A DNA stretch of 64,000 nt from Methylomagnum ishizawai (lineage in GTDB: Bacteria; Pseudomonadota; Gammaproteobacteria; Methylococcales; Methylococcaceae), in contig NZ_FXAM01000003.1 in assembly GCF_900155475.1 (NCBI RefSeq), positions 186,001 to 250,000 on the forward strand, given 5' to 3'. The notes beneath the pieces are model-generated. The model did not search any database. It was given only the letters and a program-made list of their open reading frames with translations, and was not told the DNA's origin. Positions 34,459 through 42,610 of this stretch are shown in pieces. The translations under genes and the position numbers were made by a program. The number at the start of each line of letters is the position of its first letter. Within the stretch, counting starts at the first letter, position 1.

Positions 34459-34890
34459 TTAGCTGCCTTGGAATTTGGCGTTGGTGGTGTTGAACATTCC
34501 GCTGCCGCCGCCGTATTGCGGCGTGGCGTCCGGCACCGGCCCGCCGGGCGTGGGTTGTTGGGCCGGACTTTGCACCTCGAATTTGGCGGTGAAGCTGCCG
34601 CCCTTGAGCAGCACCGGCTTACCGCCGGTCTGGGTTTTGCGGGCTTTCTGGTTACCGGCCAGGGCGTCGATCTTGAGGGTGCCGGTGCCGGGGATGCTGT
34701 ATTGCGGGGTCAGATAAGGACAACCCGGCACGGCGAGGTTTTTCTCGTCGCCGTCCACGCAGATTTTTTTGCCGTCCAAGGTGGCGGGACCGGAACCCCG
34801 CAGGGTGCCGGGCTGGACCATCACGATGGCCGCGCCGAAATTGGGTAGGAACACCGCGCTATCGCCATCGACCAGGATGAAATCGCTCAT
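34459..34890 (-). CDS. PAAR-like spike-tip protein (Afp10 position)
   Basis: The protein has 143 aa. It has the small, Gly/Pro-rich beta composition expected of a tip protein. Cysteines occur in GKKICVDGDEKN and VPGCPYLTP. The region from GAAIVMVQPGTLRGSG to TGTLKIDAL is probably the conical PAAR-like part; the C-terminal 50 residues are a Gly/Pro/Gln tail. The start overlaps the gp25 stop as ATGA (34890-34887), which indicates translational coupling. The assignment relies on size, position between gp25 and baseplate J, and composition. A classical PAAR triplet is not visible. Confidence 0.7.
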   Translation of the reverse strand: MSDFILVDGDSAVFLPNFGAAIVMVQPGTLRGSGPATLDGKKICVDGDEKNLAVPGCPYLTPQYSIPGTGTLKIDALAGNQKARKTQTGGKPVLLKGGSFTAKFEVQSPAQQPTPGGPVPDATPQYGGGSGMFNTTNAKFQGS

Positions 34891-35297
34891 GGCCCACCCC
34901 GCGCCCCTTCGTCCAGATAGAACGGATACACCAGATTGAAACGCGAGTTGGTGCTGGGCACGCGGTAGACGATCTGGATCGAGACCCAGCCTTCGGTTTC
35001 GCCCCGCTCGACCGCCACCGTTTCCACCTGGATGCGCGGCTCGTGGCGCAGCAAGGCGGTCTTGATGGCGGCGGCCAGCGTATTGCCGAGGTCGCGGTCC
35101 ATCCCGGCGAAGGCGAAACGCCTGAGGTCGCAGCCGAAATCCTCCAGCATCACCCGTTCGCCCTGGGCGGTCGCCAGCAGGATATGAAGGCTTTGCTGGA
35201 TATCCTCGGTGCCCGAGACCTGCCAGACCTCGCGGCCACCATCGCCGAAGGTCGGCGGGAAATGCCAGCCCCGGCCCAGGAAGGACGGCGCGTCCAT
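34887..35297 (-). CDS. Baseplate gp25/GPW-like protein (Afp9-like)
   Basis: The protein has 136 aa, the usual size for gp25-family baseplate proteins. The family pattern GRGWHFPPTF, then QSLHILLATAQGERVMLEDFG (the EDFG region initiates sheath polymerisation in phage baseplates), is clear. The C-terminus is the typical beta pair (VSIQIVYRVPSTNSRFNLVYPFYL). It would join the baseplate wedge to the first sheath ring. It lies 3 bp after the 60-aa gene and overlaps the PAAR-like gene. Confidence 0.93.
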   Translation of the reverse strand: MDAPSFLGRGWHFPPTFGDGGREVWQVSGTEDIQQSLHILLATAQGERVMLEDFGCDLRRFAFAGMDRDLGNTLAAAIKTALLRHEPRIQVETVAVERGETEGWVSIQIVYRVPSTNSRFNLVYPFYLDEGARGGP

Positions 35298-35300
35298 GGC

Positions 35301-35483
35301 CTAGCCGTCCTGGCCCGCGCCGGGGGCCGGGGCGGGGGGTTCCTGGCCGATCTGGGCCGAAGCCTGGGCCTGGATTTTACCGACCAGGGCATAGACCTTG
35401 ATGAAGGGCAGATTGCCGATACCTTCCAATACGAGGTTGATTTCCGCCGGGGTCAGTTTCAATACGATGTCTTCTTGCGCCAT
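35301..35483 (-). CDS. Small conserved eCIS protein, 60 aa
   Basis: The sequence starts MAQEDIVLKLTPAEINLVLEG and continues GNLPFIKVYALVGKIQ: a short helical protein with a Pro/Ala/Gly tail. Small proteins with an EINLVLEGLG-type helix often sit in phage and contractile-injection loci. Their function is unknown to me. The position between the VgrG-like and gp25 genes (37 bp after, 3 bp before), in frame with operon spacing, argues that it is real. It might be a baseplate assembly chaperone. Confidence 0.72.
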   Translation of the reverse strand: MAQEDIVLKLTPAEINLVLEGIGNLPFIKVYALVGKIQAQASAQIGQEPPAPAPGAGQDG

Positions 35484-35520
35484 GGGGCCGGGGTCTCCTG
35501 GGGAGGTTGTGGGCGCGGGC

Positions 35521-37170
35521 CTATTTCACATCGACCGCGCTGCCTTGGATTTCCACCTTGCCATCGGCCTGTAGCTTGAGGTCTTTGGCGGTGGCGAGGG
35601 TGATGCCGTTCTGGTCGAGGACGATCCGGTTGCCGTGCTGGTCCTCCACCTGGATGGATTTGGCCGCGTCGTCGAGCAGGATTTTGTTGTGGTTGGCGGT
35701 CTCGATGGCGAGCTTGGCCTGGCCCCGGTCCTGGTCGTCGAAGGCGATCCGGGTGCCGGATTTGGTGATCCAGCCCTTGAGGTTGTTTTGTTCCGAGACC
35801 TGCTCGAAGCCTTCCGGCGGAGTGTGGGCCGAGCCGAACAGGGCACCGATGATGACCGGCAAGCGCGGGTCTTCGTTGAAGAAGCCCAAAACCACCTCGT
35901 CGCCCGGTTCGGGGCGGCAGAAAAAGCCCCGGCCCTGGCCCGCGTCGGGAGCGGCCAGCCGCGCCCACAGCGGGGCTTGGCCTTCGCCCAGGGCGGGGAC
36001 GCGGACCTTGATGCGGAATTCCTGGTCCGGGTCGTCGGCGTAGCCATCGACCACGCCGACATGGAGTCCTCCCACCGGCGGCAACAACCCGGAGGCGCGG
36101 CGGGCGGCGACGCCGGGCCGATCGGCGAACCAATCGGCGGCCAATCCCAGTTTCAAATCGGTGATCCAGCCCTGTTCGGTGACGCGGTGCCGCCAGCCGG
36201 TCACTTGCGCCTTGCCGTTGAAATGCTTGCCCACGCCTTTGATCTCGATGGCGTCGAGCAGCTTCAGCCCGGCGAAACCCGGCACCGAAATCCGCCCCCG
36301 TACCAAGCCCAGGCGGCTGCGGGCCAGGGTGGCGTCGGCCCAGGCCTGAAGTTCCTCCGCGACCACCGGGGCGGGCTGGGTCAGGACGCGGGCCGCGCCG
36401 CCCAGGGCGTCCGCCAAGCTTGAAGCATCCAGGTCGCCCGGCGACAGGCTCGCGTCCTGGGCTGGGCTGGCCGTGGTCATGGCTTGGTTCTTGGCGTCCC
36501 AGGCGGTGCTGGAGACCTCGCCATACTGGCCTTCGGCCTGGGCTTCCAATGCGAGGGCGAACACCGGGTCGAGGCCGTATTCAAAGGTCCGTACCGGCGT
36601 GGCGGGCGGGGCGATCTTGCGCCAGGACACCACGCCGTCCTCGACGCAGACCAGCAGCCCGTTGACATCGGCCCTCGACACCAGGAAATCCCAATCGGTG
36701 CAGGCGTATTGGACGATCTCGGGATGGACGGCCTGGGTCGCGGCGATATCGCCCGCCTTCAATCCCGCAGCTTCGAGCATGTTCTTGGCGACGGCGTCGT
36801 CGGTTTCCTGGCTGAACACCGCGCTTTTCGGCACCTGGGCCAGTTTGACCGCCGCGTCCTTGAGGGTCACGGTGAGGGTCGAGCCGGTCCGCCCGGCCCC
36901 GACCGCCTGCCCCACCACCAGCCCGCCGAACACGGTTTGCTCGGAGCCGGGATCGTTTTCATAGCGCAGTTTGATCGCGATCCGCTTGGCGGGGTCGAAA
37001 AAGCCGTCGTCGCTGAGGGCGAATCGCCGTTGCGCGGTGTCGCCGTCCACCAGGACCAGTTCGGCCCAGGGGATGCGGCCCACCTCGCGCAGGATATCGA
37101 TGGACAGCACCTGCCATGCCGGGTCCATGGTCTGGCCGTCGCTGGTGAGGGTGGCGGTGACGACGCCCAT
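35521..37170 (-). CDS. VgrG/gp5-gp27-like spike protein (Afp8-like)
   Basis: The protein has 549 aa. The N-terminal two-thirds is gp27/gpD-like (hub), followed by a gp5-like OB fold (GVVDGYADDPDQEFRIKVRVPAL ... RPEGDEVVLGFFNEDPRLPVIIGALFG-type segment). The C-terminus is a repetitive beta-prism needle (AKSIQVEDQHGNRIVLDQNG ... LKLQADGKVEIQG). This trimeric spike would carry the PAAR-like tip. No extra C-terminal effector domain is present. It is translated 3 bp after the LysM gene. Confidence 0.93.
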   Translation of the reverse strand: MGVVTATLTSDGQTMDPAWQVLSIDILREVGRIPWAELVLVDGDTAQRRFALSDDGFFDPAKRIAIKLRYENDPGSEQTVFGGLVVGQAVGAGRTGSTLTVTLKDAAVKLAQVPKSAVFSQETDDAVAKNMLEAAGLKAGDIAATQAVHPEIVQYACTDWDFLVSRADVNGLLVCVEDGVVSWRKIAPPATPVRTFEYGLDPVFALALEAQAEGQYGEVSSTAWDAKNQAMTTASPAQDASLSPGDLDASSLADALGGAARVLTQPAPVVAEELQAWADATLARSRLGLVRGRISVPGFAGLKLLDAIEIKGVGKHFNGKAQVTGWRHRVTEQGWITDLKLGLAADWFADRPGVAARRASGLLPPVGGLHVGVVDGYADDPDQEFRIKVRVPALGEGQAPLWARLAAPDAGQGRGFFCRPEPGDEVVLGFFNEDPRLPVIIGALFGSAHTPPEGFEQVSEQNNLKGWITKSGTRIAFDDQDRGQAKLAIETANHNKILLDDAAKSIQVEDQHGNRIVLDQNGITLATAKDLKLQADGKVEIQGSAVDVK

Positions 37171-37173
37171 GCG

Positions 37174-37881
37174 CTAGCGCCCCCCCGCCGTGGGCAAGGG
37201 CGGGAACACCAAGTTCATGCCCGGTTGCAGCCGCCGGAACCCGTCCAGGCCGTTGGCCTGCGCCACCCACAGGTAATGGGCCGAGGAGCCATAGACTTCC
37301 TTGCATAGCAGCGGCAGGGTATCGCCCGCCCGCACCAAGCGGCTGTGCGAGACATCCGGCGACTTCTTGGCTTCCTTCTTGGCCAGATCGTCGAGGCTCT
37401 CGTCCGACACCAGCTTAATATTGAGGGTGGCCCGCAGCGGCGAGCCATCGCGGTCGAACTGGGTGTACTGCACATCGACCGAACCTAAACGGCAGCGGAA
37501 CTCGAAATCCCCCCATTTCGCCAGCAGATAATTGGGCTCGTGGATATCGCCGTTCATCTCGAAGGCGAGCGCGAGGAAATCCTTGATCCGCTGGGACACC
37601 GGGGGTTGCGGCAATAGTTGGGCGAGACCCATCGAACTGACGCCGGTGCCGTCCAGCACCAAGCCCAGGTTCAAATCCGCGGGTTTGCTATAGGCGTAGT
37701 TCAAGGGCTTGCCAGAGCTATCCATGCCCTGGTGCTTGCTGTAGAGGATTTCGTATTTCTGGGTGAAGGACTCGGGGTTGAACATGGCCTCGAACCGGCC
37801 CAGTGCGGGCGGCTGGCGGGCGCGGTCCTTGAAGGCCAGGATCGTGAGTTTTTCCAGCTTAAACAGATCGCCCAGACCCAT
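37174..37881 (-). CDS. LysM-containing baseplate hub protein (Afp7-like)
   Basis: The protein has 235 aa. The N-terminal domain (FEAMFNPESFTQKYEI) is typical of CIS hub proteins that connect spike and tube. The C-terminal ~50 residues form a LysM motif (RLVRAGDTLPLLCKEVYGSS ... GLDGFRRLQPGMNLVFPPLP). In phages the equivalent gp53/LysM protein stabilises the baseplate hub. The gene begins 1 bp after the stop of the DUF5908 gene and ends 3 bp before the VgrG-like start. Confidence 0.92.
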   Translation of the reverse strand: MGLGDLFKLEKLTILAFKDRARQPPALGRFEAMFNPESFTQKYEILYSKHQGMDSSGKPLNYAYSKPADLNLGLVLDGTGVSSMGLAQLLPQPPVSQRIKDFLALAFEMNGDIHEPNYLLAKWGDFEFRCRLGSVDVQYTQFDRDGSPLRATLNIKLVSDESLDDLAKKEAKKSPDVSHSRLVRAGDTLPLLCKEVYGSSAHYLWVAQANGLDGFRRLQPGMNLVFPPLPTAGGR

Positions 37882-37882
37882 G

Positions 37883-38053
37883 TCAGCGCTCCTCGGCTTG
37901 CTTGAGGACTTTCAACACCTGGCGGACGCATGCCTCGACCAGGGCTTCGGTATCGATGGCGGAAGGCCCGGCGGGGTCGGAAGCCGGTTCGGATTTGGCC
38001 TTGGCGTCGTCCACCACGGCGCGGATGATGAGTTCGCGGATTTCGATGGGCAT
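37883..38053 (-). CDS. DUF5908-like small eCIS protein (Afp6 position), 56 aa
   Basis: This gene encodes 56 aa: MPIEIRELIIRAVVDDAKAK at the N-terminus, an acidic/Pro linker, and a C-terminal helix EALVEACVRQVLKVLKQ. The opening MPIEIRELIIRA is the pattern of DUF5908 proteins that sit between tube and LysM genes in eCIS loci. It ends one base before the LysM start codon and begins 4 bp after the third tube gene, so operon context strongly supports it. Its role is not known; a chaperone or staple in the baseplate is possible. Confidence 0.85.
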   Translation of the reverse strand: MPIEIRELIIRAVVDDAKAKSEPASDPAGPSAIDTEALVEACVRQVLKVLKQAEER

Positions 38054-38057
38054 GGCG

Positions 38058-38519
38058 TCAAATCCTCAGGGCCTGCATCCGTTGATAGGCCAGTTCCAGG
38101 GTTTCGACCACGACGCTGTTGCTGTCGGCGTCGAGGCTGGACACCGTCCATTTGACCGGATAAGCGTTGATGAACAACCAACTGCCGACCGGCACGCCCG
38201 CCTCGTCCAGCAGCGAGACCAGAACGTTGGACGGCGCGAATTTGAACAAGGACATGGCGATATTGAACTCGACCACCAGGGGCGAGCCGACCATGAGGCC
38301 GCGTTCCAACACCAGGTTCTCGTACTGCACCCGCTCCGGCAGTTTCTGCGAATAGAGGTTCTGCCCGCCTTCGTTGAGGGCGCGGGTAGCGACCGTGGAG
38401 CCGATCCCGGACACCTTCTTGAACCGGAAATCGATGGGATTGGGGATCGCGCCCCCGGCGAAGAAGAACACGCCGAAGCGGAAGCCGAGCGGCGGGGCGG
38501 AGTTGGCGAAGGCGGACAT
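38058..38519 (-). CDS. Tail-tube-type protein, third paralogue (Afp5-like)
   Basis: The protein has 153 aa from the ATG at 38519 (longer upstream starts would overlap the previous gene). It has the tube fold pattern: FRFGVFFF, then a VSGIGSTV beta hairpin (equivalent to FSEVSGL in the other tube proteins), and a C-terminal strand VVVETLELAYQRM. It is more divergent than the two upstream paralogues. By analogy to Afp5 it may be the tube-initiating adaptor that sits on the hub. Confidence 0.85.
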   Translation of the reverse strand: MSAFANSAPPLGFRFGVFFFAGGAIPNPIDFRFKKVSGIGSTVATRALNEGGQNLYSQKLPERVQYENLVLERGLMVGSPLVVEFNIAMSLFKFAPSNVLVSLLDEAGVPVGSWLFINAYPVKWTVSSLDADSNSVVVETLELAYQRMQALRI

Positions 38520-38539
38520 GGTCGGGACTCGCGCTCGGG

Positions 38540-39019
38540 TTAGGGGTGGTACTCGACCTGGAGCCGGGCGGCGACCAGTTCCATGCTGGCGACCGCGACC
38601 TCGTTGCCCGCCGCCGAGAACACCGGGGCATCGAGCTTGACCGGCATGGCGGCGGCGGCGGTCCAACGGATAACCGGCTGGCCGGTTTCGTCGCACAGGT
38701 CGATGATGACATCGCGCTTGGCCCCGCCCGAACCGGGTTCGCGGTAGCTTTGTTCCAACCAGCGTTGCAGGTAGTCGCCGTTCCGCGCCAAGCCCTTTTT
38801 CAGGGTCAGGGCGATGGGCTTGGGCATGCCGGGAATGATCTGGAAACCCATGGCGAAGCTGAAGCCATCGCGGTAGGTCACGGGGTCGTAGCCCATGCCC
38901 AGCCCCGACACCTCGGAAAACCCCACGGTCTCGGCCCCACCGGCGTCCAGGATCGTCACCCGGTAGTTGTAGGCGGGCAGCGGGTAGCCGGTTTTGATGC
39001 TGGCTGGGCTATCGGGCAT
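38540..39019 (-). CDS. Tail-tube protein, second paralogue
   Basis: The protein has 159 aa from the ATG at 39019; the longer frame start at 39088 runs into a repeat element and is rejected. Tube-protein landmarks are YPLPAYNYRVTI, VGFSEVSGLGMGYDPVTYRDG and IALTLKKGLARNGDYLQRWL. The sequence is clearly homologous to the 157-aa tube protein upstream (YPLPAYNYKVEI, FSEVTGLNVSY). It probably forms a specialised ring or part of the tube. It lies 20 bp before the third paralogue. Confidence 0.9.
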   Translation of the reverse strand: MPDSPASIKTGYPLPAYNYRVTILDAGGAETVGFSEVSGLGMGYDPVTYRDGFSFAMGFQIIPGMPKPIALTLKKGLARNGDYLQRWLEQSYREPGSGGAKRDVIIDLCDETGQPVIRWTAAAAMPVKLDAPVFSAAGNEVAVASMELVAARLQVEYHP

Positions 39020-39048
39020 GGGTTGGGACTCCAAGGTTCGATTGGGCG

Positions 39049-39078
39049 TAGGGTGGGGCAGGTACCCATGCCCACCGC
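39049..39078. repeat. GTAGGGTGGGCA-type palindromic repeat
   Basis: The sequence CGTAGGGTGGGGCAGGTACC followed by CATGCCCACCGCC forms an imperfect hairpin between the first and second tube genes. The core is shared with elements near 50810 and 54895 and, more distantly, 55919. It is probably a REP-like element and could tune mRNA stability so that the upstream tube gene is expressed more than those below. Confidence 0.45.
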
Positions 39079-39103
39079 CTCGGACCATCGCTGTGGAAAT
39101 GCG

Positions 39104-39577
39104 CTAGGCGGCTTCGATCAACACGCCGTCGCCGGTCAGTTGTAGGCTCTCGATGGCCGCGTCGTTAGAATTGGCGACGAAGCCGGGTGCGTCCAACTGG
39201 GTCGGGAAGGCATTGACGATCTTCCAGCTGATGACCGCCGCGCCCTGCTCGTCGCACAGGCGCACATAGACATCCTTCTTCTCGACCTGGTTGGTCTGGA
39301 TGCCGCCGATCCATTGGAACAAGGTGGTGATGCTGTCGCCGCGCACCACGCCCTTCTTCAAAGTCACCTTCACCTCGCCCGATTGGGCCGGCATGATCAT
39401 CTTGCGCGGCCCGGCGGCCCCGCCCTGGGTCGGGCTTTCCTTGTAGGTGGTGGTGGTGTAGGAGACGTTCAGTCCCGTCACCTCGGAAAAACCCACCGCC
39501 TTGCCATTGATCTCGACCTTGTAGTTGTAGGCCGGCAAGGGGTAGGCGTTCTTGATGTCGTTTTTGGTCAGGGCCAT
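39104..39577 (-). CDS. Tail-tube protein, first paralogue (Afp1-like, probably the main tube subunit)
   Basis: The protein has 157 aa. The T4 gp19-like tube pattern is clear: YPLPAYNYKVEINGKAVGFS, then a Gly/Pro-rich loop (ESPTQGGAAGPRKMIMPA), KVTLKKGVVRGDSITTLFQW and a final strand AAIESLQLTGDGVLIE. It follows the sheath gene by 42 bp, as in Afp/PVC loci where tube and sheath are adjacent. It should polymerise into the inner conduit through which cargo is carried. Confidence 0.94.
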   Translation of the reverse strand: MALTKNDIKNAYPLPAYNYKVEINGKAVGFSEVTGLNVSYTTTTYKESPTQGGAAGPRKMIMPAQSGEVKVTLKKGVVRGDSITTLFQWIGGIQTNQVEKKDVYVRLCDEQGAAVISWKIVNAFPTQLDAPGFVANSNDAAIESLQLTGDGVLIEAA

Positions 39578-39619
39578 GGCGTTTGCCTATCGATGTTGGG
39601 GTGGGTCGGGCGTGGAACT

Positions 39620-41227
39620 TCAGGCTTCCTGCATCTTGTGGTAGAAGCGCAGGATGATGAATTCGGCGGGCCGCACCGCCGCCACGCCGATTTCGACGAT
39701 CATCCGGCCTTCCAGCACGTCCTGCGCGGTCATGGTCTTGCCCAGCCCGACCTGGACGAAATACGCCTGCTCGGGCTTGGCCCCGGCCAGGGCGCCTTGT
39801 TCCCACAAGCCGTAGAGATAGCTGTCGATCATGGCCTTGACCTTGAGCCAGGTGGTGGCATCGTTCGGCTCGAACACCGCGAAGCCGGTGGCTTTGCGGG
39901 TGGATTCCTCGATGGTGATGAACAAGCGCCGCACCGGCACATAGCGCCATTCGTTGTCGTTGCCGGCCAGGGTCCGCGCGCCCCAGACCAAGGTGCCCTT
40001 GCCGGTGAAATCGCGGATGGCGTTGATGGATTTGCCGCTGTCATCGACGTTGAGCCGGCCCTGGTCGTCGTTGGAAATCTTGGCGACCGGCCCGACGATG
40101 GCGGAAACGCTGACATTGGCCGGCGCCTTCCACACCCCGCGCTCGCCATCGACCCTGGCGTAGATACCGGCCAGGGCGGGACTGGGCGGCAAAACCACCC
40201 GTTGCCCGGCCAGCGCGGCCTTGGTTTGGTTATAAAGCGCCGTGTTGCTGTTCTTGATGGCGGTCAGGCTTTGCTGGACGGCGGCGAGGGCGGTCGCCGC
40301 CAGCGCCGCCAGCTTGGACGAGCCGTCGCCCTTGGCGGCGAGGTCGAAACCGCCGCAGTTCTGGGTCCAGGCTTTCCAAGCGGTGGCGGCATCGGTGCCG
40401 GTGGTGTCCTTGCCGGAGGGGAGACTGAGGGTCAGGGTGCCGGATTCGGTGTTGGCGTCGAAGGCGATGGCGCTGGCATTGGCCGCCGCGACGATCTTGA
40501 GCTTGGCCGGACCGCCCCTGGAATAGGTCACGACGATGCCGTTATCGGCGCTGGCCCAGCGCTGCGGCCAGGACACCTGAACATCGTCTTCCTGATATTG
40601 GTAGTTCAGCACGCTTTGCAGATAGGGATGGTAGGCGGCCCCGTAGGACAGATAGGCGGTGCCGACCCCGTTCCTGAAATCGGCGATATCGGTCCTGATG
40701 TCCGGTTTGTCCCTGGGCACGTCGAGGACCGAGAAGCGGTCGCCGAGCTTGCCGCACTGGGCCAGCGCCGCCTGGGCCAGGGCGTAGTAATCGGTTTTGG
40801 GCAGGTTCACGGCGTCGAGCAACACGATCAGGGTCGGTTCGTCCTCCTGTTCCAACGCCGCCAAACCCTTCTCGAAATCGGCGCGGGCCGGGGTGGCCCC
40901 GTAATTGCCGACCGACACCACGTAGCACGGCCCACCGCCGTTGCGGAAATACAGGCCCATCCCGTAATACAGCAGAAAATTGTTGCTGGCCGCGTCGGTG
41001 CGGACCACGTCGATGCCGCCATCGGCGTTGGGGGTGGCTTTGAACTTGGCGGGATTGGCCCGGCCGAACAGGGCTTCGTATTCCAGCAAGTTGGCGACGC
41101 GGGCGACACCCGAACCTTGTTCCGTATAGCCGAAAAAGGCAGGCACCGCCGTTGCCACCGGGGCCACGGAGGGCGGCAGGGTGGGAATCTCTTCGACCCA
41201 GACGCCGGGGGTAGTATAGGTAGGCAT
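39620..41227 (-). CDS. Contractile tail sheath protein (Afp2-4-like)
   Basis: The protein has 535 aa. The N-terminus MPTYTTPGVWVEEIPTLPPS is the typical sheath opening (YxTPGVYVEE). The C-terminal domain shows the conserved sheath core: VRRLFITIEESTRKATGFAVF, then a helix WLKVKAMIDSYLYGLWEQGAL and the final strand VEIGVAAVRPAEFIILRF. It is the only sheath gene here, whereas Afp and PVC have two or three, so the particle would be built from one sheath type. It is the key structural contractile element. Confidence 0.96.
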   Translation of the reverse strand: MPTYTTPGVWVEEIPTLPPSVAPVATAVPAFFGYTEQGSGVARVANLLEYEALFGRANPAKFKATPNADGGIDVVRTDAASNNFLLYYGMGLYFRNGGGPCYVVSVGNYGATPARADFEKGLAALEQEDEPTLIVLLDAVNLPKTDYYALAQAALAQCGKLGDRFSVLDVPRDKPDIRTDIADFRNGVGTAYLSYGAAYHPYLQSVLNYQYQEDDVQVSWPQRWASADNGIVVTYSRGGPAKLKIVAAANASAIAFDANTESGTLTLSLPSGKDTTGTDAATAWKAWTQNCGGFDLAAKGDGSSKLAALAATALAAVQQSLTAIKNSNTALYNQTKAALAGQRVVLPPSPALAGIYARVDGERGVWKAPANVSVSAIVGPVAKISNDDQGRLNVDDSGKSINAIRDFTGKGTLVWGARTLAGNDNEWRYVPVRRLFITIEESTRKATGFAVFEPNDATTWLKVKAMIDSYLYGLWEQGALAGAKPEQAYFVQVGLGKTMTAQDVLEGRMIVEIGVAAVRPAEFIILRFYHKMQEA

Positions 41228-41231
41228 GGTG

Positions 41232-42005
41232 TTAAACCTTGGTCAATGTGGTGTTGCTCAGGTATTTGACGATTTGAAAAATGGCATCGACAGTCCCCCC
41301 GCTGGCGGGGATTCCGGTTTGGAAGTAATTGCGCCAGGAGGGATTGGGTAGGTTTTCAATGACGGTATTCCCTCCAAGCTGTAACCGGATATGGGGCAAG
41401 CCCGATTCCCGGCAGGGAACCAACCGTTCGGATACGAACCGCTGGCATTCCGCGCCGGGATATTGGACGGCGAGCGCCTGGGCAACCCGGTCGTCGTCGG
41501 CATCGGCCCGCTGCCAGGCGATGAGCGCGGGGTCCGGCGAGGCGATGGCGAATTCCCCGGCCTGGTCGGTGACCACGTAGTACACCCACAGCACCGGCCT
41601 GGCGGCAAAGGCCAGGACCACGGCACTCCCACCGACCTGGTTGAAATCACGGCGGATGGTGAGCTTGGCGTAGCAGCCCGCCTGCGGCCCGGCGGGCGGG
41701 TCGATGCGGTAATCGCCGCCGTTGGCGGGCAGGGCTGGATCGGTGAACCAAGGCAGGCCGGGGTTATCGAGGCGTAGCGCGAACGCCAGGGCGGCATCGG
41801 GCGGGAAGGCGATCTTGGGTTTACCGTCGCCGCCGGTTTCCACATAGATATCGCCGCCGTCGGGCCGGGGCTTGAACAGGCAGCGGTGGTTGCGGAGCAA
41901 GGCCACGCTGTCCGCGTCCGCCTCCAGGGCGAAATCCCCGCAACGCTGATCGCTGTAGTAGCCATGGCGCAGGTCGATGCCGAACAGCTTGGCGTGGGCG
42001 CTCAT
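41232..42005 (-). CDS. Conserved-looking eCIS-locus protein of unknown function, 257 aa
   Basis: The start is the ATG at 42005, which overlaps the DUF4255 stop as ATGA, and the stop is 4 bp before the sheath start. The N-terminus MSAHAKLFGIDLRHGYYSDQ leads to a mixed alpha/beta protein with several Trp and Cys. There is no signal peptide or membrane helix. I do not recognise a domain. Its tight coupling between the cap gene and the sheath gene suggests a structural or assembly role, possibly a tail terminator or sheath adaptor. Confidence 0.75.
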   Translation of the reverse strand: MSAHAKLFGIDLRHGYYSDQRCGDFALEADADSVALLRNHRCLFKPRPDGGDIYVETGGDGKPKIAFPPDAALAFALRLDNPGLPWFTDPALPANGGDYRIDPPAGPQAGCYAKLTIRRDFNQVGGSAVVLAFAARPVLWVYYVVTDQAGEFAIASPDPALIAWQRADADDDRVAQALAVQYPGAECQRFVSERLVPCRESGLPHIRLQLGGNTVIENLPNPSWRNYFQTGIPASGGTVDAIFQIVKYLSNTTLTKV

Positions 42006-42610
42006 GTCAAACCCCGCCGGATGAGTTCGCCGACCGGGGCACCGGGCGGGGCCGCGTCCTGGTCCTGGAAGGTGAGCGTCCGCACCTTGTAGACCACCGA
42101 GGGCAGGTAACCGGTCCGCAACAAGCCCCATAATTCGTTTTCCTGCTGGGTGGTCAGGGAGACGAAGTCGAGCGCCAATTCGGCAATGCCCGCATCCAAG
42201 CCCGGCGTGTTTTGGTGGTTGAACACCTTGTTGCCCTGGAAAAACCGGACGACCTGCGACAGATATTGCAGCGCCTGTGCATAATCCTTGAACTTCGACA
42301 CAAACAAGACATAGAGGTTGAGGCTAATATCCGGTTGCACCCGCTGGGCGACCCCTTGCGGCGACAGGCGGACATAAGCATCGCCTTGGCGCAAGGCCGT
42401 TTCCTGCTCGATGCGGTACAGCAAAACCGTGATCGCGCCGGTTTTGAACGAGGCCGAATCGGTTTTTTGGTCGCCGTCCGGGAACACCACCTTTGCCTCC
42501 GTGCCGGCCCCGGCAGATTCCGGGGACAACGCCAGCAGATGGCTGTCCAGCTGATTCTTCAGTAGCGTAAGCGCATCGCCAATCACCGCCGCATGACCTC
42601 CCCAACCCAT
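42002..42610 (-). CDS. DUF4255 tail-cap protein (Afp16-like)
   Basis: The protein has 202 aa and is the first gene of the eCIS operon. The DUF4255 pattern is present: an N-terminal helix VIGDALTLLKNQLDSHL, then GAITVLLYRIEQETALR, SLNLYVLFVSKFKDYAQALQYLSQVVRFFQG and a C-terminal strand YLPSVVYKVRTLTFQDQ. In Afp the equivalent Afp16 terminates tube and sheath growth at the distal end. It is translationally coupled to the next gene. Confidence 0.92.
   Translation of the reverse strand: MGWGGHAAVIGDALTLLKNQLDSHLLALSPESAGAGTEAKVVFPDGDQKTDSASFKTGAITVLLYRIEQETALRQGDAYVRLSPQGVAQRVQPDISLNLYVLFVSKFKDYAQALQYLSQVVRFFQGNKVFNHQNTPGLDAGIAELALDFVSLTTQQENELWGLLRTGYLPSVVYKVRTLTFQDQDAAPPGAPVGELIRRGLT

Noticed and set aside
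13732-42610. Prophage or type VI secretion system
   Set aside because: Sheath, tube and baseplate genes could suggest either, but capsid, portal, terminase, lysis and integrase genes are missing, and so are TssJ/L/M and ClpV. DUF4255, the tape-measure protein and the AAA+ ATPase point to eCIS.
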